Shown here: positions 8,152 through 16,465 of the stretch, piece by piece | Position numbering within the stretch: position 1 is the stretch's first letter | Layout of the letters: every line of letters starts with the position of its first letter | Assembly: GCA_002307235.1 (NCBI GenBank) | Contig: DBTV01000040.1 | Coordinates: forward strand, 1 to 64,000 | Direction of reading: 5' to 3' | DNA from: Acidobacteriaceae bacterium UBA1307 | GTDB taxonomy: Bacteria > Acidobacteriota > Terriglobia > Terriglobales > Acidobacteriaceae | DNA length: 64,000 nt | The notes under the pieces: model-generated | The model's input: only the letters and a program-made list of their open reading frames with translations | Told to the model about the DNA's origin: nothing | Databases searched by the model: none | Program-made: the position numbers and the translations under genes

Positions 8152-9617
8152 AGCCAGCCGGAATGCTGCTCGCGAATGCCGTTCAGTGCGCTCTCCTGGA
8201 GGCGTTTTCCTTGCTTGTTCCAGCTTCCGGCCGCTGCGAGTGGCGTTCAGAATGGCGCGCCGAACTCTGGCAAGTACGCCGGTGCGCCGGTTGTTCAACC
8301 GACTGGAAGGCCGAATTCGAAGCCGTGTATTTCTGTATAGGCGCGTTGCCAGATGCGATCGAAGTGCGCTGTATTGCCCGCGCCGCCCATCCTGGCAGTG
8401 CGCCCATCCATCGTTCTGCTGTGTTTTGCCTTCTGATTCTGGCGCTGATTCTGGCTTGCGGATGGGCAATCGCGCTTCGTTCTCCGGCTGTGATCGCCGA
8501 GCTTCACCCCGCGCGCTACACCGCACGCGAAGGACTGGTATCAGTCAGCGTGGCGCGGGCTGCCAACAACGAAGTGTCTTTGATTTCCGTCGAGGAATAC
8601 CGTAGATGGGCTGGCTCGAAGCAAAGATTCTTCAACGATATTTCTTTCTATCGTATGGAACGGCTCATTTGGGACGATGGCCGCCAAAAGACAGCTCTCT
8701 CCGTTGGGCGTGGCAGCGCCAATTTGTTCACGCTCCTTGGCCTGCCCATGGAAATAGGCAGTGCAGAACCCTCTGCCGATCCTCAACTCGTACTCTCCGA
8801 TGCACTCTGGCGGCGCGATTTCGCCGCCGACTCGCGCATCCTCGGCCGCAGGATCAAAGTTGGTTCCGGTCTTGTGCGAGTTACGGCAGTGCTTCCCGAC
8901 GACTGTTGGCGGCTACCGGATGCTGCCGAAGCCTGGCTGATCGAACCTGACAATCGATTGGAAGCCGGTGCTCCCGGTCATGTCGTCGCTCTCCTCACCC
9001 CCGCTGGCTGGCAGATGATGCAGAACAATCGCGCGTATATTCCCTCATTCGACGCCAAAAGCAACAACCGGGGCCTGTTAGCTGTTTCTTTCGTTAACCG
9101 CACAATTGGTCCATGGGGCGCTTACTGCATATCGATATTATCGGCGCTACTTGTCTTGCCAGCGATAACCTCTGTTTCGCGTTCAGACAAAGCCTCATCA
9201 ACAGTTAAGCCGTCATGCGCGCAGTTGGCTGTTCCCGGATTGTTCTTCTCTGCTAAACTTGCACTGCTTCTTGGTATCCTTTTCATCCTTCCTATCGATC
9301 TGGTTTACGCGAATTCGAAAGGATACGATTCTGGAGCGCCTTGCGCGCAACTGCTCTTCACACTTATCTTTGGGCTTCTGGGATTTTGGTGGGGCGTGGA
9401 TGATCAACGTAAGCGCTGCCCGATCTGCTTGCGCCGCGTGACACATCCGGCACGGGTTGGCATCGCCTCGCGGACTTTTCTTGCCATGAACGGTACGGAA
9501 TTGATGTGTACTGGAGGCCACACGTTGCTTTACATTCCAGCAGTGCCTACAAGCTGGTTTTATGCGCCGCGTTGGGTCTACTTGGATCATTCCTGGAGAT
9601 TTCTCTTTGACGCGTGA
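8148..9617 (+). CDS. MacB-like periplasmic-core membrane protein
   Basis: 489 residues from ATG 8148, which overlaps the padR stop codon. A TM segment lies near residues 88-105 ('VFCLLILALILACGWAI'). The following soluble part has the look of the MacB periplasmic core ('FFNDISFYR', 'FTLLGLPMEIG', 'LSDALWRRDFAADSRILGRRI', 'VTAVLPDDC'), as in the FtsX-like permeases of acidobacterial ABC systems, but two or three further TMs replace the usual FtsX four-helix bundle. A C-terminal part carries 'KRCPICLRRV', a CxxC pair. It lacks an ATPase. It probably senses or assists the divergent ABC exporter; function unproven. Confidence 0.6.
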   Translation: MKPAGMLLANAVQCALLEAFSLLVPASGRCEWRSEWRAELWQVRRCAGCSTDWKAEFEAVYFCIGALPDAIEVRCIARAAHPGSAPIHRSAVFCLLILALILACGWAIALRSPAVIAELHPARYTAREGLVSVSVARAANNEVSLISVEEYRRWAGSKQRFFNDISFYRMERLIWDDGRQKTALSVGRGSANLFTLLGLPMEIGSAEPSADPQLVLSDALWRRDFAADSRILGRRIKVGSGLVRVTAVLPDDCWRLPDAAEAWLIEPDNRLEAGAPGHVVALLTPAGWQMMQNNRAYIPSFDAKSNNRGLLAVSFVNRTIGPWGAYCISILSALLVLPAITSVSRSDKASSTVKPSCAQLAVPGLFFSAKLALLLGILFILPIDLVYANSKGYDSGAPCAQLLFTLIFGLLGFWWGVDDQRKRCPICLRRVTHPARVGIASRTFLAMNGTELMCTGGHTLLYIPAVPTSWFYAPRWVYLDHSWRFLFDA

Positions 9618-9817
9618 GGATATACACACGTGTCATTTATTTGCAATGCCATACATAATTATGCCCGGATTAATCCTGACGCCACAGGACGAGGGCTCCA
9701 AACGGTTTATGTAAGTTCTGTGTCGCAACTCGAATTGACACTGAACGATCATCGATTGCCCTCGATCACGGTTCGATGTTGTTTGAGTTCTGTTCGATAT
9801 ATGTAGTATCCAAAAGC

Positions 9818-9853
9818 ATTCCTAAGCCGTCAGGCTTAGGGATGGTGTCTATC
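9818..9853 (+). other. Candidate oriT (hairpin plus nic-like sequence)
   Basis: CCTAAGCC (9821-9828), a GTCA loop and GGCTTAGG (9833-9840) form a perfect 8 bp hairpin, extendable to 11 bp with one wobble. It is followed by GATGGTGTCT and ATC (9841-9853). In the MobF plasmid R388 a hairpin with a 4 nt loop is followed by TATTGTCT/ATAG, nicked between T and A; here TGTCT/AT is matched, predicting a nick at 9850/9851. The relaxase gene begins 200 bp downstream on the same strand. Short hairpins like this also occur at IS200/IS605 ends, but no tnpA or tnpB is nearby. The rest of 9618-10051 has no gene. Confidence 0.5.
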
Positions 9854-10051
9854 TTCAAAACGAGCGCAGCGAGAACGCTCATAGCCGGACTCAGCGGAAA
9901 TGACGCTTGTGGATTCTGGTTATGCTGACCGCAATACGGCAGACAAGGTGCAGAACTGGCTCCTGTAGGCTTCTGCATGGACGCAGCTATCAGGACGGCA
10001 AAGTCACAAAGGCTGTTGCATTCGGAATTCGAACAGCGTTAGCGTCGGGTC

Positions 10052-12781
10052 ATGCTGACGATACGGGCCATGTCGGGCGGCGCCGGGTATGCCCAGAGAC
10101 ATCTCGAACACAGCGATTACTACGATGAACACCGGCGTGTTCAAGGCGAGTGGCATGGGCGTGGCGCTGAATTGCTCGGCCTGAGCGGCAATGTAACTCC
10201 GCAGCAATTCGAGGCCATCCGGGAGGGGCTGGACCCGGAAACCGGCGAGTTCCTCCGCCCGCGGCACAGTGCGGACCGCGCGAAAGTAGATGGAAGCGAA
10301 CAGAGCAAGGGGCGGTCCCTCTACGACCTGACCTTCTCTGCGCCCAAGTCAGTTTCGGTTCAGGCTATGCTCACCGGCGATGATCGACTCGTGGCAGCTC
10401 ACGACAAGGCTGTCCGGGAGGCGCTCACAGAGGCCGAGAGCCATACAGGGACCAGAGTCCGGCTGAATGGCGCAAACGAAGACCGGGCAACCGGCAACTG
10501 GATCGTTGCTTCCTACCGTCACGACACGAGCCGGGAACTCGATCCACAACTGCACACCCACGCCGTGGCTGCCAATCTGACTTATGACGGAGTGGAGGGC
10601 CGCTGGAAGGCATTGCAGGCGTCGGGACTGTACGAGCGCCGCGCCCATTTGACTGAGGTCTACCGGAATGTATTGGCTCGTGAAGTGCGCGGGCTGGGAT
10701 ACGAGATCGAACCGCGCCGCGATTCCAAGGGCAAAGATCATGGATTCGAGATTCGCGGCGTCTCGAATGAATTACTCGAACGGTACAGCCTGCGCAGTGC
10801 GCAGCGCGATGCCGCCATTGAACAATTCACTGTGGAGCATGGCCGCAAGCCAACCGACAATGAAGTGGCTGTGCTTGTTCGCGAATCCCGCGCGGACAAA
10901 CTGGCAGAAATCTCCACGGAACAGGTAAGAGAACAACAGCAAGCCCGTCTTGCGCCGGAGGAAAGACAAACGCTGCAAAGTATCCGCGCCAAGTCCATCG
11001 AACGGCATCCGCATATTCCCCAGGAATTCTCCCAGGCCTCGGAATCGCTTCAACACGCCAAGGCGCACCTCTTTGAACGTAACTCCGTCGTGCGCGACTT
11101 CGACTTGATGACCGAAGCCCTGCGTCATGGGCGCGGGCGGATTGATCTTGGGCAATTGCGCGGCGCGATGGAAGTAGAGCAGGTGGAAGGTTCTCTTATC
11201 CGGGCTGGAAACAATATGGCCACGCGAGAGAGTCTGGAACGCGAACAGCGGATGATAGCAGCGGTGGATCGCGGCGCTAGGCTTTTTGAGCCGTTGGGTG
11301 GAAATCGTGATTTCCAGTCTTCCGAGAATCTGCGAGATGAACAACGGCGGGCCGTTCAAGAGGTACTGGCCTCGCGCGATCTTGCCATCAATCTGTGCGG
11401 TGCGGCTGGTACTGGCAAGACGGCAACGCTTCAAGAAATTGAGCGCGGCCTGCGTGAAGCAGGACGCAAGGTGGCGGCGGTCGCGCCAACACGAAGCGCC
11501 GTTGATGAGCTGCACAAGGTTGGCATTCGCGATGCCATAACGGTTTCCCGTTTGCTGGAGGATGAAACTCAGCGGAATGCCGTTCGTGGAAAGGTTCTGA
11601 TCGTCGATGAGGCAGGCATGCTCTCTGGCCGCCAAATGGATGAGCTGCTCAAACTGGCGGAACAAGGAAACGTGCGGATTCTCTTCTCAGGGGACACGCG
11701 GCAAATTCAAAGCGTGGAAGCGTCGGACGCCCTGCGTATCCTGAAGCGGGAATCGCAGATGAAAAGTGTCTCGCTGACGGGCGTGCAACGGCAGACGCGG
11801 GCAGAGTATCGGGACGCGATTCAGACTTTGCGAGAATCGCCAGAGCAGGGTTTTGAAAAGCTGGAAAAGATCGGGGCTGTTCGTGAGGTTCCTTATCTGG
11901 ACACCGCGCAGACGGTGTCAGCGGCTTACCGGGACCTTGCGGCTGATCCCAGTCGCAAAGTGCTGGTCGTTGCCGGTACTCATGAAGAGATTGGCAGGAT
12001 CACCCATGCGATTCGACATGAGATGACACAACATAGCGAATTGAGTGGCGGCATGATTTTCGAACGTCATGCACCTCTGCAATGGACGGAAGCACAAAAG
12101 AAGGATTTGACGAATTACCAGGAAGGTCAGATATTGCAGTTTCATCGCTCTTCGCATGGGATCGGCAAAAATGAATCACTCGTCGTCGTAGGTGCAGGCG
12201 CGTCGCACATCGTCGTCAGAGATCAGCACGGCGTAGAGCGCGCGGTGAGTCCTACTCAGGCGCGTTCCTTTTCTGTGCATGAGCGCCATGCAATAGAAGT
12301 GGCTCCCGGAGACCGGCTCCTGTTGACGGGCAATCGTCGGAACGCAGAATTCCGCGCTACAAACGGCGAGTTGGCAAAAGTGCGTAGCGTTGATGGGGGC
12401 TGCATTCAACTGGAGGATGGCCGCACCCTGCCTGCGAATTATCACGAGTTTGACCACGGCTATGCTGTCACCGCTCATCGCAGCCAGGGCAAGACTGTGG
12501 ATGCGGTGGTTATTTCTGGCGATGGAATGAAGCAGGAACAGTTCTACGTCGCCGCATCGCGGGGCCGCAGTGAGATTGCGATTGTAACGAGCGACCGCGA
12601 ACAACTGCGGGAATCACTCGGAATTTCTTCGGCGCGTCCTTCGGCGATGGAACTGGCGAGAGAGAAGACTCTCGCTCTCGGGCTGGAACATGGTATTCAG
12701 CAGGCTCCAGTTAAAAACATCAAACTGCCTGTTCAAAGCCGGGAAATAGAGATTGCTCTCGAACTGGGGATTGGCCTGTGA
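10052..12781 (+). CDS. MobF-family relaxase/helicase (TrwC/TraI-like)
   Basis: 909 residues. N-terminal relaxase domain: paired tyrosines Y23/Y24 in 'HSDYYDEH', then 'GEWHGRGAELLGLSG', and the metal-binding histidine cluster in 'HDTSRELDPQLHTHAV' (about residues 158-173). Helicase part: Walker A GAAGTGKT near residue 450, Walker B 'LIVDEAGML' near 516, and the RecD-like motif 'YAVTAHRSQGKTVDAVV' near 805. The protein nicks oriT, stays covalently bound and unwinds the strand for transfer. It has no coupling protein or secretion system beside it, so transfer would need a helper element. Length is close to TrwC (about 966). A candidate oriT lies 200 bp upstream. Confidence 0.9.
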   Translation: MLTIRAMSGGAGYAQRHLEHSDYYDEHRRVQGEWHGRGAELLGLSGNVTPQQFEAIREGLDPETGEFLRPRHSADRAKVDGSEQSKGRSLYDLTFSAPKSVSVQAMLTGDDRLVAAHDKAVREALTEAESHTGTRVRLNGANEDRATGNWIVASYRHDTSRELDPQLHTHAVAANLTYDGVEGRWKALQASGLYERRAHLTEVYRNVLAREVRGLGYEIEPRRDSKGKDHGFEIRGVSNELLERYSLRSAQRDAAIEQFTVEHGRKPTDNEVAVLVRESRADKLAEISTEQVREQQQARLAPEERQTLQSIRAKSIERHPHIPQEFSQASESLQHAKAHLFERNSVVRDFDLMTEALRHGRGRIDLGQLRGAMEVEQVEGSLIRAGNNMATRESLEREQRMIAAVDRGARLFEPLGGNRDFQSSENLRDEQRRAVQEVLASRDLAINLCGAAGTGKTATLQEIERGLREAGRKVAAVAPTRSAVDELHKVGIRDAITVSRLLEDETQRNAVRGKVLIVDEAGMLSGRQMDELLKLAEQGNVRILFSGDTRQIQSVEASDALRILKRESQMKSVSLTGVQRQTRAEYRDAIQTLRESPEQGFEKLEKIGAVREVPYLDTAQTVSAAYRDLAADPSRKVLVVAGTHEEIGRITHAIRHEMTQHSELSGGMIFERHAPLQWTEAQKKDLTNYQEGQILQFHRSSHGIGKNESLVVVGAGASHIVVRDQHGVERAVSPTQARSFSVHERHAIEVAPGDRLLLTGNRRNAEFRATNGELAKVRSVDGGCIQLEDGRTLPANYHEFDHGYAVTAHRSQGKTVDAVVISGDGMKQEQFYVAASRGRSEIAIVTSDREQLRESLGISSARPSAMELAREKTLALGLEHGIQQAPVKNIKLPVQSREIEIALELGIGL

Positions 12782-12807
12782 CGCCTCACTCTCGCGGCTT
12801 CGCTCAC

Positions 12808-13137
12808 TTATCCATGCTTTGCGGATGGAACTTTAAGCGATGTCAACATCTCACGCCGCAAGATTGCATTGATACGCGACTGATAGCCCTTGCCATGAGA
12901 GCGCAGCCAATGCAGCACATCGGAATCAATCCGCACCGTGGTAGATGTCTTCGTGGGTCGGTAAAAGGGGTTCCGCACTGCTTCCTTCCAGAAGTCTTCC
13001 TGCAAGGGCGGAATATCGCTGTAGTCGATTTCGCTATCAGGCATCGCACGCAGTGCTTTCAGCTCAGCCCTCTGCTCTGCGGTCAGTGCCGGGGGATTGG
13101 CCAGCTCGATCTCGTATTCAACCATTTTCTTTTTCAT
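12808..13137 (-). CDS. BrnA-like antitoxin, orphan
   Basis: 109 residues. The C-terminal half 'FWKEAVRNPFYRP' followed by 'TVRIDSDVLHWLRSHGKGYQSRINAILRREML' is the ribbon-helix-helix domain of BrnA-type antitoxins; the N-terminal half is an acidic extension seen in stand-alone members. I prefer ATG 13137 to the GTG at 13152. A BrnT toxin would be expected just upstream (13140-13260, minus strand), but no frame there resembles one. It may be a free regulator, a remnant, or an antitoxin acting against a toxin elsewhere. It converges tail-to-tail with the relaxase gene, 27 bp apart. Confidence 0.75.
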   Translation of the reverse strand: MKKKMVEYEIELANPPALTAEQRAELKALRAMPDSEIDYSDIPPLQEDFWKEAVRNPFYRPTKTSTTVRIDSDVLHWLRSHGKGYQSRINAILRREMLTSLKVPSAKHG

Positions 13138-13260
13138 AGCGGTCTGCGGCACGCCGTCCCAAGCTGGCTTCGACGGTGCATTCGGGCAACCTCAGCAATT
13201 GCCGGAAGCTGTCACTGATTCAAGCGACTGTTGAAAATGATCGGCTCGCAGCGCAGTTTG

Positions 13261-13605
13261 CTATTTGCGCATCAGTTCTGCGAACCAGGCCGGCGGCCAG
13301 TCTGAATCTGATTTCCATCCTGGCCACAGATCGTACGGGTGGAGTCTATTCGAACTGAGGCAGAATCTTGACCAGGCGTCTGCGTCAGGGACTTGAAGAA
13401 ACTGACGCCCATCGCAGTCCCAGGTCCACACATCGTTATGATGGCATTCCAGTCGATGAGGCAGAAGAAGGCTCTCATCATCCCAATGTGTTCTCAGATG
13501 CTGATTCTGCTTATGGCGAGCGCCACGCGCTGCTGTTCGTTTATCCGCGTGAGCGGAACGTACGCCGGTAATGGCGGAATAGGGTTTGCGGTAGCTTCGA
13601 GCCAC
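13261..13605 (-). CDS. Conserved hypothetical protein
   Basis: 114 residues. The basic N-terminus 'ARSYRKPYSAITGVRSAHADK' followed by 'AARGARHKQNQHLR' belongs to a small protein family of unknown function that I recall from cyanobacteria and other bacteria; the C-terminal half is tryptophan and aspartate rich. No TM or signal is visible. It sits between the orphan antitoxin and the integrase remnant in the island; no functional clue beyond that. Confidence 0.55.
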   Translation of the reverse strand: MARSYRKPYSAITGVRSAHADKRTAARGARHKQNQHLRTHWDDESLLLPHRLECHHNDVWTWDCDGRQFLQVPDADAWSRFCLSSNRLHPYDLWPGWKSDSDWPPAWFAELMRK

Positions 13606-13683
13606 ATTGATTGCCTCCTTGGCAACTAATGCGGCAAGCCTCCATTCGAATTCATCAGATGACCTCTTCTAATCACACCGTAG

Positions 13684-13980
13684 CTTCGCCGGCGAATAGA
13701 GTCAAGCTTCGATCATCAAGCCGCACACGCCTGCATGACGTTTCTCCGCATCTGCAAATGGCTTGGTATTGAAGACTTTCGTTTCCACGATCTGCGCCAT
13801 ACGGATGTAAGCTGGTTGCGAATGGAGGGCGCTGATATTCATACTGTCGCCCTGCTTCTCGGCCACAAGGATTTGCGCATGGCCGCGCGCTACCAGCATC
13901 TTTCGCCAACGTTCCTAGCCGATATGGTCAATAAACTTGACTCAGCCTATGCTTTTACTGATCAGACTCAAACTTCATAG
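13684..13980 (+). pseudogene. Tyrosine recombinase (integrase), C-terminal remnant
   Basis: An open stretch of about 98 codons after a stop at 13681; the only ATG is at 13735. It contains the second half of an integrase catalytic domain: 'FRFHDLRHTDVSWLRMEG' (box II H-x-L-R-H), 'LLGHKDLRMAARYQHLS' with the GH pair and the nucleophile tyrosine. The N-terminal DNA-binding domain and the first catalytic arginine are missing, so it cannot recombine DNA. It is the likely relic of the enzyme that put the island into tRNA-Glu. Its last 26 bp overlap the 3' end of the retron reverse transcriptase gene on the other strand, so arrival of the retron may have accompanied its decay. Confidence 0.8.
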
Positions 13981-14908
13981 AAAGTAGGCGTTCTAGCGCC
14001 TCATACCCATATTTTTCTACTAGCCTTTCCAGGAATAGTGGCTCTACAGAATTCACATACGCCACAAAACCAGCAAGGTGCTTCAGATCTTTTTCGTTCA
14101 GAGAGTTTTGGGTATACCTATGAAATTGGGCTCTGATTAGTCGCTTTTTCTCACGCCCAATTGATACATGTCCTTCGTTTGTGAGGATAAGACCTGTAAT
14201 GCGCCGTGCGCCTTTTTTAGATACGTGTACTGTTTTTTTTCGGTTTACCAATAGGCGTGGGTACTTTAGGCGCGTGCAAATTTGAGGGATATTTTTCTCA
14301 ATTCTTTTCAGAATCCCTTGGCGGTTTGTAGAGAAGGATAGGTCGTCTGCATATCGGGTATAAACCACGTTAAATGTGGCACACATTGAGCTCACTTCTT
14401 CATCAAAGCGATGGAGAAGAATATTGGAAAGCATGGGCGAGCTTGGAGCGCCAATTGACAGTCGCAAATCTCCTTTTCGTTCTCTCTTCCAGAACAAAAT
14501 CCTCGTAAGAAATTCAATTTCCTGTTCATTCCATTGAACACCTTGAGGATGTTCAAAGATAAACTGCTTAAAATCCTCAGACTTGATTGAGGGGAAAAAA
14601 TCCTTAAAGTCCATTTTTAGCAAAAAGCGGTTAGCCGCATGTGGATGGGCATTTGCATATATGCACCCGTCCTTTCTGTATGCTGTGGCAGCGCTATGTA
14701 TTGGGTAAGCATTTAGCACGTTATGCATGGCCCAATATTGCAACGGTTTCAGCTCGCGCGCCGGTTGCGCTATAACCCGCATGCCACCATGGGCACGCTT
14801 TGGGATCTCATAAACCTTATAGCGATATGGTGCTGATTTAATCAGATACACTAGGTCGCTAGTGGGAAGCATAAACTCTGAAGAAAGTTTTTTCAGGAGA
14901 TCGCTCAT
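13955..14908 (-). CDS. Retron-type reverse transcriptase
   Basis: 317 residues, normal for retron RTs. Catalytic acidic residues are D100 ('KMDFKDFF') and the YADD box at 186-189. Retron-specific signatures are present: NAxxH as NAHPH at 86-90 (region X) and a VTG-like ITG at 237-239 (region Y). The enzyme reverse transcribes part of the msr-msd RNA into branched msDNA. Its ATG shares one base with the TAA of the effector gene (TAATG), so translation is coupled. Order RNA-effector-RT is that of type II-A retrons such as Eco1 (Ec86) and St85. The locus is AT-rich compared with its surroundings, a sign of acquisition. Confidence 0.93.
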   Translation of the reverse strand: MSDLLKKLSSEFMLPTSDLVYLIKSAPYRYKVYEIPKRAHGGMRVIAQPARELKPLQYWAMHNVLNAYPIHSAATAYRKDGCIYANAHPHAANRFLLKMDFKDFFPSIKSEDFKQFIFEHPQGVQWNEQEIEFLTRILFWKRERKGDLRLSIGAPSSPMLSNILLHRFDEEVSSMCATFNVVYTRYADDLSFSTNRQGILKRIEKNIPQICTRLKYPRLLVNRKKTVHVSKKGARRITGLILTNEGHVSIGREKKRLIRAQFHRYTQNSLNEKDLKHLAGFVAYVNSVEPLFLERLVEKYGYEALERLLSMKFESDQ

Positions 14909-15846
14909 TATCGCATATCTCCTTTTCTTGCATTATGTGCAGCAAGTGCGCGCGTTTTGTCATTACTTAGCTTGAACTCTTCACGCAGCATGTTCCTCAG
15001 CTTTAGCCTGTCGGTTGGAGATTTAGGCGAATACGCTATATAAGGTAGGCTCTCCATCTTCCCGAAATAGTATTTAACAGTGCCAAATGTCTCGCTGGTT
15101 ATAAGTCCAACTTGACACAATAAAAACAGATATTTTTTAAACTTCGACTCGTCAATGTCAAAGCCAAATTGTTCGGTAATGATTGTTTGCAGTTCGCGTA
15201 TATTGGTAATACCTAGTAGGGCTACTAAGTCCGCGATGAGCAACATTCTGTGCCCATGATTTCTTTCTTTGAAAAGCTCAATTTTCTTTGTCGACTTCTT
15301 GAGCTTATCATCTAAGAATTCTTGAATTCCATCCAAGGTCCCAGGCAACAACTCTTCGTTGATCTTCTGACTAGTCTCGTTTTCCCGAAAAGGAAGAAGC
15401 CATGGATATACCAACACAAAATCGTTGCCCAATCTCCTCATTTGCTTGATAGGGCCATCGACAATAAATGACTGCCTATCATACGTTTGCTCAATAACAA
15501 TAATGAGTTTTTCGTTTAGTGTAGGAATTTGCGTAAATGCGCCAAGTTCTGCAATTGCCCCTGGACTTTCTACAAACAGGAGAATATAGGATGACAAACT
15601 TGCTAAATATTCTTCGAGTTCAAGAAGATCGTGAAAATGCTCGTTCGATTGATACCAACTGTTTGCTTCTTCAGCCAACTTAACGCGCTGAAGTAAATCT
15701 TCATTTGGCTTGATTTTTATTTCATAAAATTGAGCGCGAAGAGATGTCAACGGATTATTTAAGGCCGCACCGCAGAGAAAAACATATCCAGGAAAATTCG
15801 AGACAGAAAATCGTTCTGGATCTACTAGTTCACTGAATTTTCCCAA
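14908..15846 (-). CDS. Retron effector, nucleoside deoxyribosyltransferase-like (St85 type)
   Basis: 312 residues. The N-terminal domain has a Rossmann-like start 'GYVFLCGAAL' and the motif 'FVESPGAIAELGAF' (E93, E100), as in nucleoside deoxyribosyltransferase-like proteins of type II retrons. A winged-helix-like part lies at about 210-275 ('ADLVALLGITNIRELQTII' to 'LFLLCQVGLI'). In the known systems the effector is held inactive by the RT-msDNA complex and kills the cell when phage disturbs it. The frame opens with TTG 15846, preceded by GAGAG; no nearby ATG exists. It lies directly between the msr-msd RNA and the RT gene, completing a three-part cassette. Confidence 0.85.
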   Translation of the reverse strand: MGKFSELVDPERFSVSNFPGYVFLCGAALNNPLTSLRAQFYEIKIKPNEDLLQRVKLAEEANSWYQSNEHFHDLLELEEYLASLSSYILLFVESPGAIAELGAFTQIPTLNEKLIIVIEQTYDRQSFIVDGPIKQMRRLGNDFVLVYPWLLPFRENETSQKINEELLPGTLDGIQEFLDDKLKKSTKKIELFKERNHGHRMLLIADLVALLGITNIRELQTIITEQFGFDIDESKFKKYLFLLCQVGLITSETFGTVKYYFGKMESLPYIAYSPKSPTDRLKLRNMLREEFKLSNDKTRALAAHNARKGDMR

Positions 15847-15871
15847 GGCTGAGTGCTCTCAATTGATTTTA

Positions 15872-16033
15872 GCCCCTTACCTTTGAGATAGGCGCGCAGG
15901 AACAGTTTCTTCGGAGCGCGTAGCGCGTAGGCTGAAACTGTTCCTGCGCGCCGGTAAATCTTACCAATCAATTTCGGTCCAGCGAAACGCCAGACACACC
16001 GAATGAACGATCTCGGCAATCCACGTAAAGGGC
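15872..16033 (-). ncRNA. Retron msr-msd RNA
   Basis: Read on the minus strand, GCCCTTTAC (16033-16025, a1) pairs with GTAAGGGGC (15880-15872, a2), nine pairs with one G-U, enclosing the RNA as in Ec86, whose a1/a2 also centre on CCCTTA/TAAGGG. Between them are an msr hairpin at 15995-15977 (GUCUGGCG-UUU-CGCUGGAC), a small hairpin at 15965-15953, and the msd stem: a perfect 19 bp inverted repeat at 15891-15909 and 15934-15952. The predicted transcription start coincides with the first base of a1. The branching guanosine and msDNA ends cannot be fixed by eye. Confidence 0.8.
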
Positions 16034-16039
16034 ATCTTT

Positions 16040-16068
16040 AGTCTGAAATGCTCAGATACGTACGTCAA
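16040..16068 (-). promoter_or_regulatory. Retron promoter
   Basis: Minus strand: TTGACG at 16068-16063, 17 bp spacer, CAGACT at 16045-16040. The -10 match is modest, but the implied start near 16033 falls exactly on the beginning of the a1 arm. Confidence 0.5.
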
Positions 16069-16193
16069 GAAAATAATGTGGCGACAGCATTTTGTTGAGC
16101 ACTTCGGGACACAAATATACAAAGATTTACGTTACCCAGGCGCTACCAAGATTTGGAGGGATTTGACGTGCATGCAGTAAGCTGCTGATTTAA

Positions 16194-16238
16194 TTGGCGT
16201 CCCCGACGGGATTCGAACCCGTGTTATCGCCGTGAAAG
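16194..16238 (-). repeat. attR-like repeat within tRNA-Glu
   Basis: Right copy of the 45 bp direct repeat; it forms the 3' half of the intact tRNA-Glu gene, so the island regenerated the tRNA on integration. Confidence 0.85.
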
Positions 16239-16272
16239 GGCGGTGTCCTAGGCCGGGCTAGACGACGGGGAC
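16195..16272 (-). tRNA. tRNA-Glu (anticodon TTC)
   Basis: 78 nt including an encoded 3' CCA (16197-16195). Acceptor stem GTCCCCG pairs with CGGGGAC; anticodon loop CTTTCAC gives TTC; T-arm is ACGGG-TTCGAAT-CCCGT. It is the integration site of the island. Confidence 0.95.
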
Positions 16273-16465
16273 GCGGCAAGAAAGCTCTGGAGCACAACTG
16301 CGCTCATACAGAGCCATTCCAAGGCTATCAATTCCGCTCTCTTCTGTCAAAAGGCCTCTGTCGGTCTGCTCGCCGAAGCGTCGGCTTGCTGGGCAGCAAC
16401 GATACAGGCGCGCATCGGAACTACGGCACGAAGCCGGGCATGGCCCACCTGCTGCGCCATCCAAC

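Larger units (their letters stand above)
586..16238. mobile_element. Genomic island / decayed integrative mobilizable element in tRNA-Glu
   Basis: A 45 bp sequence from the 3' half of tRNA-Glu is present at 586-630 and again, within the intact tRNA gene, at 16194-16238, with a single mismatch (position 595 T, position 16203 C). This is the classic footprint of site-specific integration by a tyrosine recombinase. The interior holds mobilization genes (traKLM-like, MobF relaxase, oriT-like hairpin), defence genes (Abi_2, retron), an orphan antitoxin and the C-terminal remnant of a tyrosine recombinase. The retron segment is visibly AT-richer than the his region that follows. No type IV secretion or coupling-protein gene is present, and no intact integrase, so the element is probably immobile by itself. 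Boundaries are well supported; the classification as an IME is inference. Confidence 0.8.

Noticed and set aside
9821..9850. IS200/IS605 right end or TnpB guide-RNA scaffold
   Set aside because: The hairpin would suit, but there is no tnpA or tnpB frame within several kb, while a MobF relaxase starts 200 bp away; kept only as an alternative to oriT.
15891..15952. Simple intrinsic terminator
   Set aside because: The 19 bp stem lacks a U-run on either strand and lies within the a1/a2-bounded RNA of the retron, so it is better read as the msd stem.
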